Below, piece after piece: positions 1 through 7,682 of a stretch of DNA of 9,579 nucleotides; the first letter of the stretch is position 1; every line of letters begins with the position of its first letter. The DNA comes from Planctomycetota bacterium (GTDB lineage: Bacteria > Planctomycetota > Phycisphaerae > Sedimentisphaerales > Anaerohalosphaeraceae). The DNA lies in the NCBI GenBank assembly GCA_003644215.1, contig QNBU01000022.1, positions 1 to 9,579 of the forward strand, read 5' to 3'. Made by a program: the position numbers and the translations under genes. The notes under the pieces were generated by a model. The model was not told where the DNA came from and ran no database searches. It worked only from the letters and a program-made list of their open reading frames with translations.

Positions 1-1074
1 AGCATAAGCTTGACGCATCTGTCGCAGGGACGCCTGAGTTTCCTTAACCCGACGATGGTCCTCACCAAAACGGGAAAGCTGCTGGTCTAATTGCGGTTCC
101 AATCGGGCAATATCCGACCGCATTTGGCGTGCGATCGAATCGTTTTCCACCTGCTCCTGCACTCGCTCATCAAAATCAAAGGCCTCAGCTCTGGCCCTAA
201 GCGTGGCAATCACACTTTCCAATCGCCCTTTTTCACCATCCAGATCGCTGTAAGATGTTTCTAAGTCGGCCAATTTTTCATCCATATAGTCACGAAAGGA
301 CTGATTTTCGCCAAGATTCAGACGCGCAAATCGAGTTCCTGAGCGAATCGATTCCAAACTGCTTTCAATCCGGTTCAGTGTCGTCTGAATTTTGTCCCGC
401 TGGTCGTTAAATTGGACCAGCTCACCTTTGAGTCCACTCTGGGCCAATTCCTGCTGCTGACGCAGAAAGATTCGCACCATTTCATCGACAATCAATTTCG
501 CATCCCTGGCACTGCCGCAACGCATTGAAACCAAGAGGAAGTTGTTATCCCGCGGTGCGGAGGCGCCTAAATTGTCTTTCAAGTCATCCAGGGCATCATC
601 AATGGCCTTGGCCCGGTTGCCGATGATTTCACCGGCAGCATTGAGCTTGGCGAATTTTTTAAACCAGTGGGTCGTTTTAATATCATCAGAGTTATCAAGT
701 AATTGCTTGAGCATGTGATCCTGCTTGATCAGCGAGGCCTTTGTGAAACGAAACTGGTAGTAAATATCCTTTGCTACCTGCGATGTTGTTATTTTTAGCG
801 GATCCTCAGTAATCGGCATCGCCACATCAATCGCCCGCATTGAAGTGTATTTTGGGATATAGCGATCACACAGGAACCACGCCCCGCCGCCGATGATTGT
901 GCCGATGATCGTAAAAATGATGATCATCCATATGTGCCTGCGAAGGATACCCACAATGTCTTTTGGGGTCATCGCCATTGGGCCGCCGGCAGCGGGTCCT
1001 CGCGGCGGCATCATTGGCGGTCGCCCCGAAGGTCCGGGCGGCCTGTGTGTCGGTCGTTGAATCGGATTATCCAT
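1..1074 (-). CDS. Wzz/GumC-family polysaccharide chain-length determinant (partial, C-terminus outside window)
   Basis: I translated this frame by hand from the ATG at 1074; it stays open for 358 codons to the left edge, so the gene is truncated by the window, not broken. It resembles polysaccharide co-polymerases, inner-membrane proteins that set chain length and couple polymerisation to export. Visible order: a Pro/Gly-rich N-terminus (residues 8-32, PPGPSGRPPMMPPRGP), a membrane-approach motif MTPKDIVGILRRH (35-47), a transmembrane helix (about 48-68), a periplasmic Wzz-like segment with FLLVSM (179-184), then a long probable coiled coil (about 200-345) ending in GEDHRRVKETQ, which corresponds to the 'HPdV' region ahead of the second membrane helix in GumC-type proteins. 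That helix, and any fused tyrosine-kinase domain, would lie beyond the edge. ATG 1074 is chosen for its good ribosome site; Met33 or Met35 are weaker alternatives. It lies 28 bases after the TPR gene, so is probably co-transcribed. The family call is firm; the sugar is unknown. Confidence 0.85.
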   Translation of the reverse strand, partial: MDNPIQRPTHRPPGPSGRPPMMPPRGPAAGGPMAMTPKDIVGILRRHIWMIIIFTIIGTIIGGGAWFLCDRYIPKYTSMRAIDVAMPITEDPLKITTSQVAKDIYYQFRFTKASLIKQDHMLKQLLDNSDDIKTTHWFKKFAKLNAAGEIIGNRAKAIDDALDDLKDNLGASAPRDNNFLLVSMRCGSARDAKLIVDEMVRIFLRQQQELAQSGLKGELVQFNDQRDKIQTTLNRIESSLESIRSGTRFARLNLGENQSFRDYMDEKLADLETSYSDLDGEKGRLESVIATLRARAEAFDFDERVQEQVENDSIARQMRSDIARLEPQLDQQLSRFGEDHRRVKETQASLRQMRQAYA

Positions 1075-1080
1075 TGAAAG

Positions 1081-1086
1081 TCTCCT
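1081..1086 (-). promoter_or_regulatory. Ribosome binding site of the Wzz-like gene
   Basis: On the minus strand AGGAGA lies six bases before the ATG at 1074. It supports this start over the internal Met33 and Met35, and so makes the proline-rich N-terminal extension part of the protein. Confidence 0.7.
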
Positions 1087-1102
1087 GTCGGACTACATTC
1101 TC

Positions 1103-4100
1103 TCAGGTTTGCTGCAACCGCTCAATAGCGGCCTGCAGTCGCTGTTTCTCTTTTTCCGGTATCTCATCAGAGGCATCCAGGGCCTTTTGGTACATCTCTA
1201 TCGCCTGTGCCGCCTTGCCCAATCCCTCTTTCGCCATCGCAAGGTGCTTGTAAAGATCCCAAGGCATCGGCTGATCCGAAACCTCATAAATCTGGATCGC
1301 CCTGATCAAATTCTGTTCCGCCTGTTTGTACTGCCCTGTTTTGCATTGGACATAAGCATAGGTGTCCAGAAAGACCGCGTTGCCCGGATCGCCCTGATGT
1401 GCCTTACGGGCATACTCCAAAGCAGTTTCTAACTGTTGGTCATTATCCGCCAACAGATACGCCATATTATTAAGCAAGGAACTGTTGTTCGGCTGCAATT
1501 GGAGCATTTCTTCAAGCAGTGCCGTTGCACGCTCCCAATAGCTCTGGTCGGCTGTTTTGGTATAGGCCATAATCAGCAGGTTGACTTTTTTTAAGGCGAA
1601 TCCAAGCCAGGCAGGGTTTCCTTCGCCTAAGCTGTCAATGCACTTGTTGATATGTTCGATGGCCTCATTGTAGGAGTTATCCCGCTGTGCCAAGCGAGCG
1701 GCCAGCAGGTGTGCCGGCAGTGAATTCTCATCGGCGGTGAGTTTGTCAGATATCCAGCCCATCGCCGCTTCTTTGCCAACGGTGTCGAGCATCTTCTGTG
1801 AAATCATACCTTGCGCCCCATCATTTGTCGCGGCCTTGTCCAGCGCTGTATAAAAACTCTGGATCGCCTCGTCTTTGCGACCTTTTTGGAAATGAACCTG
1901 CGCCATAAAAGTATAGACCAACGGAGCCGCCGGCGTATCAATCTGGCCGGAAGCAATGGAAAAGGCCTGATCATACTGTTTGGCTCTGTATAAACTCTCG
2001 AGATAGCCGCCAATCGCACCAGCGTCAGGTCGCCCCTGTTCGGTGCTGATCTGCCAAGAGGCCTTTAGTAATTCTTGTGCCTTAACAAGCGTTCCCTGAT
2101 TCAGATAGTAAAGGCCAGCGCGGTAAAGCCAGAATACGCTTTGCGGGTATTTTTCCAGCGTCATCTGATAAAACTTGTCCAGATCACTGATGCGATTGTT
2201 TTTTTGATACAAACTCTCCAGCATCAACCGTATCTGGACAGGGCTTTTCGGATCATCCAAGCTGGGGACTAACTCACCAATAGCGGCAGTAACCTGATTT
2301 AATTCGGTATAGACAGCAGCCAATTCCATGCGAACCGCCGGGGTATCCTGAATCCCCTTGCTGTGCTGGAGGTCGTCAATCGCTTTTCTGGGTTGATTCA
2401 TCAAACGATACAATCGGCCGCGCAGTCGCCAGGCACCCGAGCTATTCGTATCGGTCTCCAAGTAACGGTTAACCAGGGCCAGGGCTTCATCTAATCGCCC
2501 TTTGCCCATCTGCGTCCAGGCCTCAATCAACAGTGCCGCCTTTTCATCGGGAAAGCGCTCTCTGAAACTCGCGAGTTTCTTTTGGGCCTCTTCCGTATAA
2601 CCGTTATCGATATACTTTTGAAGTACCCACAACTGCATTTCTTTCGTTTCATCGAGCTTGGCAAGCGTATTGAGATACTGCTTGATCCGGTCACGATGAC
2701 CCGCACCCTGCGAAACAAGCACAAGCCCCTGAACCAACAGCGGGTCGTCGGGGTTTTCCCCAAGCAAGTCCTTCAATATCGCCTCGGCCTGTTCAAACTG
2801 GCCATTGCGCAAATAAAACTTCCACTCCAGATTCTTATCGCCTTTGAGCAATTCAATCGCCTCTTCACCCTTTCCTGATCGCTGCTGATAGTCCGCATAG
2901 GCCTGGCGAAGGGTTTCGTTATCCGGTTCAGCATCCATCCCTTTTTGGTAAGCATTGCCCGCCAGCTCAATTAAACCGGTCTTTTTTGCCGCGTCCCATT
3001 CGGACCCCGCCATTCGCAACGCCATATTCCCCAGCATCAGCGCATTGGATGCACTCGGGTTACTCTCCAGCAACTTCTGTCGGATTAAAATCGCCCGATC
3101 CGGATCCCGTAACTGAATGCTTTCCGCATAGACGCTCTGCAACTGCTGGTCCGTTGGGTTTAGCCGAATCGACATCATAATGGCCTGTTCCGCCTCGGCT
3201 TCCTGTTCTTTAGTCATCTTACTTCCCAACGCGACATTTCGGGCAAAGAGCAAAGAAGCCAACTGTCGCATATAAGACGCATTTTGCGGGTCCATACGAA
3301 TCGCCATCCTTGCACTTTCAATTGACCCTTCTTCGTCTTCCAATTGAGTTAGTACCTGACTTTTAAGAAAATAGGTGTAGCTGTAAAGGGGATGCAACGA
3401 CACACACTCATCGAGTCGCCGTAATGCCGCTTGATAATTTTCTTGGACCATTTCCAATCGTGCCGCGGCCAGATTCCCATCGCACCGGTCGATATTTTCT
3501 GTTCGGATGGTTTGCTGCAAACTTTGGGCCGCTTGAAAATCCTTTTGCTCGAGCGCAATATCAAATCTTACCTGTACGATGTCCGGGTCATCGGCATCGA
3601 CCTGCGGGTTCTGCTCTAAAGTTTGAAGCGCTTTTTCAAAATCGCCCTGCAAACGGTAAGACCCGGCCAACAGGACGGCTTTTTGCTTTGCGTCCGTCAG
3701 TGCGTTGATCGCCTGCTGTCGCAATTGCGTTTGCTGATCAGGTGTCAAGTTCAAGGGATCTTCCTGCTGCGCCTGCAGGCGAAGAATCATCAGATTCAAG
3801 ACATCCGGATTGGCGGCGAGGTAAGTATCCAAATGCTCAACGGCAATCGCCGTCTGCCCATTCTGTATCATATCCACACAAATTCCGGCGAGGATCTGAG
3901 GGTTCACTTCTTTCGGATCGGCTTTCAGGATTTTGTCCAACAGTTCATTTCGTTTCTCGCGAAGCGTTTTTAATTCCTGTGCCTGCTCCGAAGTCGGTTC
4001 TTCTTTCTGCTCTTTGAGAGAAGCAATGGTTTGCTTTAACCGGGCGGTCTGACTAACAAGAATGTTTAATTCATAGCGTGATTTCTCTGCCAGCGACCCC

Positions 4101-5830
4101 TCATACGAAGCAAGAAGTTCCCCGGCCTTATCAAATTCGCCAAGAGCAATAGAGGCCTCAAGAATCATGCTTCGGCTCTGCTCGTTAGCTCCATAGCGTT
4201 TCTGATAATTTTCAGCTAACTGCATAACAATATTCCAAGCCCCAAATCGCTTGAGTACCCGGGCATAATCCAGCAATAATTGCGGCTTTTGCAAAACCAA
4301 TCTGTCACGGCTCGCAAAGACACCCTCTATAAATTCTTTTTGCAAACCAAATTGACCCTGCTGTCCGGCAATCCGAGCCAGGGCCACGCACACGCGGGAA
4401 TCGACATTCGAGGGTTCGCCGGGTTTATCCAACGCCTTGTTGGCCTCATACGCCTTATAAAGCAACCGTGTCGCTTCGACGGGCTCTCCCTTGGCCAGTG
4501 CGACAAGGCCTTGATACTTCTGGATCATCGGATTATCGGTCGAACCCATCGTGCTGACAATTTCGGTGATGCGTGCTTCGGCCTTTTGTGTATAGTTTTC
4601 GGTTTCTTCAAGCTGACCTGCGTCCTTAGCCGCGAGGGCCTTTTCCAGATAAAAGTTCGTCAGGAAGTTGTTAAGTGCAAAGCGATAATTCAGGTTCCGT
4701 CCCTGCAGGGGCCCTGGAGCGTCCTGCACCTCTTCCAGGGACATCGCATCCTCGGCAATCTGCAAGGCGTCGGCAACAGCCGCCGGATCATTAAAGGCGT
4801 TGCCCTTACGATACAGCAACCGGGCCATTCGAAGTGTGTATTCAAAATCGTTCGGCTTTAACGCATGGGCCTGACGAATCGCTTCGATCGCACGGTTGAT
4901 CTCTGCTTCGGCAGACATCTTGCCGAGTGTTTCATAGGCAATCGAGGTAACCAGCAGAAGCTTATCATTGGGCTGGACCTGCTGGCTGCGCTGGTCGATC
5001 TCGACACGGATCGCCTCCAGCGTATTCGGATCATTCCGGGATGTCCGCATCTTGTAAAGCATCAAGTCTGCAACCGCCGTCGGCTTATCGTCCGACTGCT
5101 CGATAGCCGTTTCCAGTAAACCAAGGGCCTTTTTCTGGGCTTTTTCCCTGGCCTCAATAACGCCGGCCAGTGCGTTTAATTCACCTTCCAAGATCGTTGC
5201 ATCCGCCATCAATGTATAGAGTTCGCCATTTTGCGGCTCGGTTTCAATGAGTTGTTTTAACAATATAATACATTCGTTCAGAGGGCCTCTGCGATCAGTC
5301 GTATCCCCTCTTTGAGCAATCGACAGCAACGCTTTTGCGTGTGCGATTAAGAGAAATGTATCCGGCTCAGTGTCCTGGGCCTTAAGGGCGTCAATTAATT
5401 CGGTTGTATTTTCTTCAACCGTCCTCCAGGCACGCGCATCGCCGGCCTCGGCGGCCTGATAGTAAAAATCCAGCAGTTTTCTGCGAGCGGCGAGATTTTG
5501 AGGGTCGATGGTAACAATCTTGTTCCAGCATCCCATTACCTTGGCCCAATCGGCCTCATGCTGGTCATTGTGGATTAAATGCAAGTCCACCAACTCAAAC
5601 AACCGTTCGATCTTATCGGCATCCGTTTTTCCAAACGCATACGCACGGCCAAGCTTCACTTCTGCCTGCTCATAGTCCCCCGCCTCCAGTGCCAGTTGTG
5701 CCTGCTTTAAGGCACGATCCGGGTTTCGTCGTGCGTGGCGGACAATCAGCAAACCGCTGCCAGCGGCAAGCATCAGAACCAATAGTGCTATGCCGATAAT
5801 CGCGACTTTTTTATTTAACTTTTTTGCCAT
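1103..5830 (-). CDS. Giant membrane-anchored TPR-repeat protein of the exosortase/EPS cluster
   Basis: This 1575-residue protein starts with a Lys-rich stretch and one hydrophobic helix (residues 9-30) followed by RHARR; there is no lipobox Cys, so it is probably an inner-membrane-anchored protein whose body is periplasmic. The remainder is helical repeats of TPR type. The clearest are near residues 38-67 (ALEAGDYEQAEVKLGRAY), about 1310-1330 (GRKDEAIQSFYTAL), about 1450-1515 (an LLNNMAYLLADN unit followed by DTYAYVQCKTGQYKQAEQNL) and about 1538-1552 (AAQAIEMYQKALDAS). A Lys/Glu-rich coiled coil interrupts the repeats near 590-645. The C-terminus ends in a TPR helix, so there is no outer-membrane barrel as in BcsC. 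Large TPR proteins accompany exosortases elsewhere (PrsT of PEP-CTERM loci, roughly 900 residues), and TPR scaffolds such as AlgK or PelB serve polysaccharide secretion; a scaffold role here is inference. The ATG is preceded at ten bases by a weak AAAGGG site. The enzymatic role, if any, is unrecognised. Confidence 0.88.
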   Translation of the reverse strand: MAKKLNKKVAIIGIALLVLMLAAGSGLLIVRHARRNPDRALKQAQLALEAGDYEQAEVKLGRAYAFGKTDADKIERLFELVDLHLIHNDQHEADWAKVMGCWNKIVTIDPQNLAARRKLLDFYYQAAEAGDARAWRTVEENTTELIDALKAQDTEPDTFLLIAHAKALLSIAQRGDTTDRRGPLNECIILLKQLIETEPQNGELYTLMADATILEGELNALAGVIEAREKAQKKALGLLETAIEQSDDKPTAVADLMLYKMRTSRNDPNTLEAIRVEIDQRSQQVQPNDKLLLVTSIAYETLGKMSAEAEINRAIEAIRQAHALKPNDFEYTLRMARLLYRKGNAFNDPAAVADALQIAEDAMSLEEVQDAPGPLQGRNLNYRFALNNFLTNFYLEKALAAKDAGQLEETENYTQKAEARITEIVSTMGSTDNPMIQKYQGLVALAKGEPVEATRLLYKAYEANKALDKPGEPSNVDSRVCVALARIAGQQGQFGLQKEFIEGVFASRDRLVLQKPQLLLDYARVLKRFGAWNIVMQLAENYQKRYGANEQSRSMILEASIALGEFDKAGELLASYEGSLAEKSRYELNILVSQTARLKQTIASLKEQKEEPTSEQAQELKTLREKRNELLDKILKADPKEVNPQILAGICVDMIQNGQTAIAVEHLDTYLAANPDVLNLMILRLQAQQEDPLNLTPDQQTQLRQQAINALTDAKQKAVLLAGSYRLQGDFEKALQTLEQNPQVDADDPDIVQVRFDIALEQKDFQAAQSLQQTIRTENIDRCDGNLAAARLEMVQENYQAALRRLDECVSLHPLYSYTYFLKSQVLTQLEDEEGSIESARMAIRMDPQNASYMRQLASLLFARNVALGSKMTKEQEAEAEQAIMMSIRLNPTDQQLQSVYAESIQLRDPDRAILIRQKLLESNPSASNALMLGNMALRMAGSEWDAAKKTGLIELAGNAYQKGMDAEPDNETLRQAYADYQQRSGKGEEAIELLKGDKNLEWKFYLRNGQFEQAEAILKDLLGENPDDPLLVQGLVLVSQGAGHRDRIKQYLNTLAKLDETKEMQLWVLQKYIDNGYTEEAQKKLASFRERFPDEKAALLIEAWTQMGKGRLDEALALVNRYLETDTNSSGAWRLRGRLYRLMNQPRKAIDDLQHSKGIQDTPAVRMELAAVYTELNQVTAAIGELVPSLDDPKSPVQIRLMLESLYQKNNRISDLDKFYQMTLEKYPQSVFWLYRAGLYYLNQGTLVKAQELLKASWQISTEQGRPDAGAIGGYLESLYRAKQYDQAFSIASGQIDTPAAPLVYTFMAQVHFQKGRKDEAIQSFYTALDKAATNDGAQGMISQKMLDTVGKEAAMGWISDKLTADENSLPAHLLAARLAQRDNSYNEAIEHINKCIDSLGEGNPAWLGFALKKVNLLIMAYTKTADQSYWERATALLEEMLQLQPNNSSLLNNMAYLLADNDQQLETALEYARKAHQGDPGNAVFLDTYAYVQCKTGQYKQAEQNLIRAIQIYEVSDQPMPWDLYKHLAMAKEGLGKAAQAIEMYQKALDASDEIPEKEKQRLQAAIERLQQT

Positions 5831-5855
5831 AATTCCGTTTCCCTTTTATCAAGTC

Positions 5856-5887
5856 GCCGCTTTAACCTCACCCGGCAACAAAGCGGC
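5856..5887 (-). other. Intercistronic hairpin between the EpsI-like and TPR genes
   Basis: The 64-base gap between these genes holds a perfect 8-base inverted repeat, GCCGCTTT and AAAGCGGC, around a 16-base loop. In the minus-strand transcript the stem is not followed by a U-run, so it does not look like an intrinsic terminator of the operon; on the plus strand a short T-rich stretch does follow, but no plus-strand gene is seen here. An RNA-processing or stability element that sets the ratio of downstream to upstream products is possible, as is a chance structure. Confidence 0.4.
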
Positions 5888-5894
5888 TTTTATA

Positions 5895-6665
5895 TTATTC
5901 GTTATTAATTTTTTCCCAATCGGGCCAATGTTTTTTTTCTAATTCCGGCAACAATCTCTCCAACAGCTTCCCACTGGCGGCCAGCGTTTGCTCTTTATCG
6001 GGATAGACCAGACCAAAAGAACCCACCCCGTAAAATTTCCACTCCACCTTACAAAAATAAGAATACCTGCTAAACCAATTACTCCCAAGAATCAGTCGTG
6101 TATCGGTCCGATTGCCGGAATACTTTCCGTTGGCGTGGAAGAAGTACTGCACAGAAAACTTATCTTCCCGCAGTGTTTGCCTGTCAACATTCTTAAAGGC
6201 AACATATTGAAAATCCAGTTTCTGTTCGCCACCGACGCGGGGGAGATGGATTGTAACCATTCCACCGGTATCGCGTTCATTGCCACCGCCGACATAGCAC
6301 TCATCCGGCACATGCGGCACCATGTCCGGGTTACCGGTGTAGTAAGTAATAAAGAGTGAGCAATAGCGGGTCGGACTGGCGGGTTCGGCCTCGGCGTCCT
6401 CAAGTGTCCATTGCAAGTATTCTTCAGTCCCTAAACTCTCAAGAACATCTCGATTCTGAATCCGGGCCTTATTTTTCGGCACGAAAGGCACCAAAACCGC
6501 GTCATCCATTTCGTCCAGCGGGTGCTGTAATGCGATGGGTTGCTTGACCATTTGTACGCCCAGAACACGGATAACCGCTTCCTTGGCGATGGCGGCAGAC
6601 AAAAGAACCGCCATGGACACGACAAATGCCGGCTTCAAAAAAGATTTTATTGCTGTTGCTGTCAA
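5895..6665 (-). CDS. epsI: EpsI-family exosortase-associated protein (DUF3485-like)
   Basis: This 256-residue protein has an N-terminal hydrophobic segment (about 10-27, acting as signal or anchor) and a periplasmic domain carrying H118-V-P-D-E-C123-Y-V-G-G-G. This matches the EpsI-family pattern H-x-P-[D/E]-x-C followed by a Gly-rich turn, with His exactly five residues before Cys. EpsI proteins occur next to exosortases, or fused to them, and are thought to help exosortase-linked secretion or EPS production; their reaction is not established. The start is TTG directly abutting the exosortase stop (TAATTG). It is supported by a strong AGGAGG five bases upstream that lies inside the last exosortase codons; the first ATG would be at residue 18, inside the hydrophobic segment, and would spoil the signal. 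The immediate junction implies translational coupling, hence probably matched amounts of the two proteins. Later conserved-looking blocks are RYCSLFITYYTGNPD (100-114) and LILGSNWFSRYSYF (191-204). The family call is good; the function is inferred. Confidence 0.82.
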   Translation of the reverse strand: MTATAIKSFLKPAFVVSMAVLLSAAIAKEAVIRVLGVQMVKQPIALQHPLDEMDDAVLVPFVPKNKARIQNRDVLESLGTEEYLQWTLEDAEAEPASPTRYCSLFITYYTGNPDMVPHVPDECYVGGGNERDTGGMVTIHLPRVGGEQKLDFQYVAFKNVDRQTLREDKFSVQYFFHANGKYSGNRTDTRLILGSNWFSRYSYFCKVEWKFYGVGSFGLVYPDKEQTLAASGKLLERLLPELEKKHWPDWEKINNE

Positions 6666-7661
6666 TTATTCCTCCTGCGTCGGTGTATCAGACGCTTTGC
6701 GGACGATAATATCCTCTTCTTCGATCTGGTCGTCCTCATCAATGAACAGATTCTCCATTAGAGCCGCCAATCCCCCATACAGCACAAAGGCCAGCGGCAG
6801 CATCAGCATTCCCAGCATATCATGATAAATCCCCTGAGCGTACTTCGGATTGCCAAGGATATAAATAAAACCCGTAATGGTTACACGAACGATATTGCAG
6901 AAAATCGCAATCGGCAGTGTCGAAGCCAGCAGAACCAGCCGCTGCCAGATCGGCCGCCAGTGCAGGTAGGCCATCGCCACGCCCAGTGCCACAAACGCCA
7001 TCACCAACCGCATCCCGCTGCACGCATCCGCCACATCCAGACCCGGTTCCATTCGCACGCTTTGATAGACAACATCAATCGTCGAACCATGCACAGTGGC
7101 CTCCAACTGTGGAACCAGATTCAGCACCACCGTCGCCACCTGCGCCGCCAACTGCCGCATCGGGTTGGTCAACTGAAAATACAACCGCCCCGGCAATGGC
7201 ACGGCGAAGAACAGATAGGCGATGGGAAGCCAGGTGTATTTGAGCATCTTCCAGCCGCCGATAAACAATACAACGGACCCAATCACCGCGATCATCGTCA
7301 GGGGCTTGCCATATCCAAACTTCAGCATCACCACATTGACCGGATAAAGAACCAGAAAAAACAGTAGGCAGAACAAACCCACAAACCAACTCGGGCGGGG
7401 TTCGGTAACCGCCAGAATATCATCTTTCTTCTGATTTAGAAAATACAGACTAAACAGAGGGATCAGAAGACCGTGTGACCAACTTGGGTTGGTTAACCAC
7501 TGCCGAACAATGCCGTTGATCTCTTCACGGAATATCCACCAAATGAGTACTGAAATAATGGCGATCTTAATAAACGCAGACGCACCAAGTTCCAACCAGC
7601 TTTTTTCAGGAGCCGCCTCGCTTGTTGGTTGAACTGTTTCGGTTAGCTGGGACTGATTCAT
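6666..7661 (-). CDS. Exosortase (exosortase/archaeosortase family transpeptidase-like protease)
   Basis: This 331-residue polytopic membrane protein has about eight hydrophobic helices (near 30-44, 61-75, 91-111, 119-135, 142-158, 217-233, 240-270 and 283-303). The family's catalytic set is intact: Cys214 in DACSGMR, Arg259 in NIVRV and His280 in IYHDMLG. The upstream SHG motif (62-64) and PLPGRLYF (155-162) also fit. Exosortases cleave, and probably transfer, proteins with a C-terminal tag made of a short motif (often PEP), a membrane helix and a basic tail, and they are found with EPS loci. The length is close to a plain exosortase domain, so EpsI is not fused to it but encoded directly behind it. 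The C-terminus is a markedly acidic tail (306-331, FIDEDDQIEEEDIIV). The ATG at 7661 lies 21 bases after the Wza-like stop without a convincing ribosome site, so reinitiation or coupling is likely. The subfamily (XrtA, XrtU, etc.) cannot be set by eye, and no substrate is encoded here. Confidence 0.93.
   Translation of the reverse strand: MNQSQLTETVQPTSEAAPEKSWLELGASAFIKIAIISVLIWWIFREEINGIVRQWLTNPSWSHGLLIPLFSLYFLNQKKDDILAVTEPRPSWFVGLFCLLFFLVLYPVNVVMLKFGYGKPLTMIAVIGSVVLFIGGWKMLKYTWLPIAYLFFAVPLPGRLYFQLTNPMRQLAAQVATVVLNLVPQLEATVHGSTIDVVYQSVRMEPGLDVADACSGMRLVMAFVALGVAMAYLHWRPIWQRLVLLASTLPIAIFCNIVRVTITGFIYILGNPKYAQGIYHDMLGMLMLPLAFVLYGGLAALMENLFIDEDDQIEEEDIIVRKASDTPTQEE
6671..6676 (-). promoter_or_regulatory. 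Ribosome binding site that fixes the TTG start of the EpsI-like gene
   Basis: AGGAGG on the minus strand lies within the last codons of the exosortase (Gln-Glu-Glu-stop), five bases before a TTG that immediately follows the stop codon. The consensus site decides in favour of the TTG over the later ATG, and couples translation of the two genes. Confidence 0.75.
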
Positions 7662-7682
7662 GCTATCTGTGCCACATACTCT

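Noticed and set aside
963..1253. Plus-strand frames at the junction of the TPR and Wzz-like genes
   Set aside because: They overlap the well-supported starts and ends of two minus-strand genes and show no protein-like features.
4280..4861. 193-codon open frame on the plus strand
   Set aside because: It lies fully antisense to the TPR gene, has no ribosome site of note, and its composition looks like a shadow of the repeat-coding strand.
1103..5830. Outer-membrane beta-barrel at the end of the TPR protein, as in BcsC or PelB
   Set aside because: The last 130 residues are helical TPR units without alternating hydrophobic strands or a terminal aromatic residue.
5856..5895. Intrinsic terminator for a plus-strand transcript (stem followed by TTTTATATT)
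   Set aside because: There is no plus-strand gene leading into it, and the T-rich stretch is short and interrupted.
6822..7367. 181-codon plus-strand frame rich in His, Arg and Gln
   Set aside because: It is antisense to the exosortase, whose catalytic residues and membrane helices prove the minus-strand frame; the His/Arg/Gln bias is typical of the reverse complement of hydrophobic codons.
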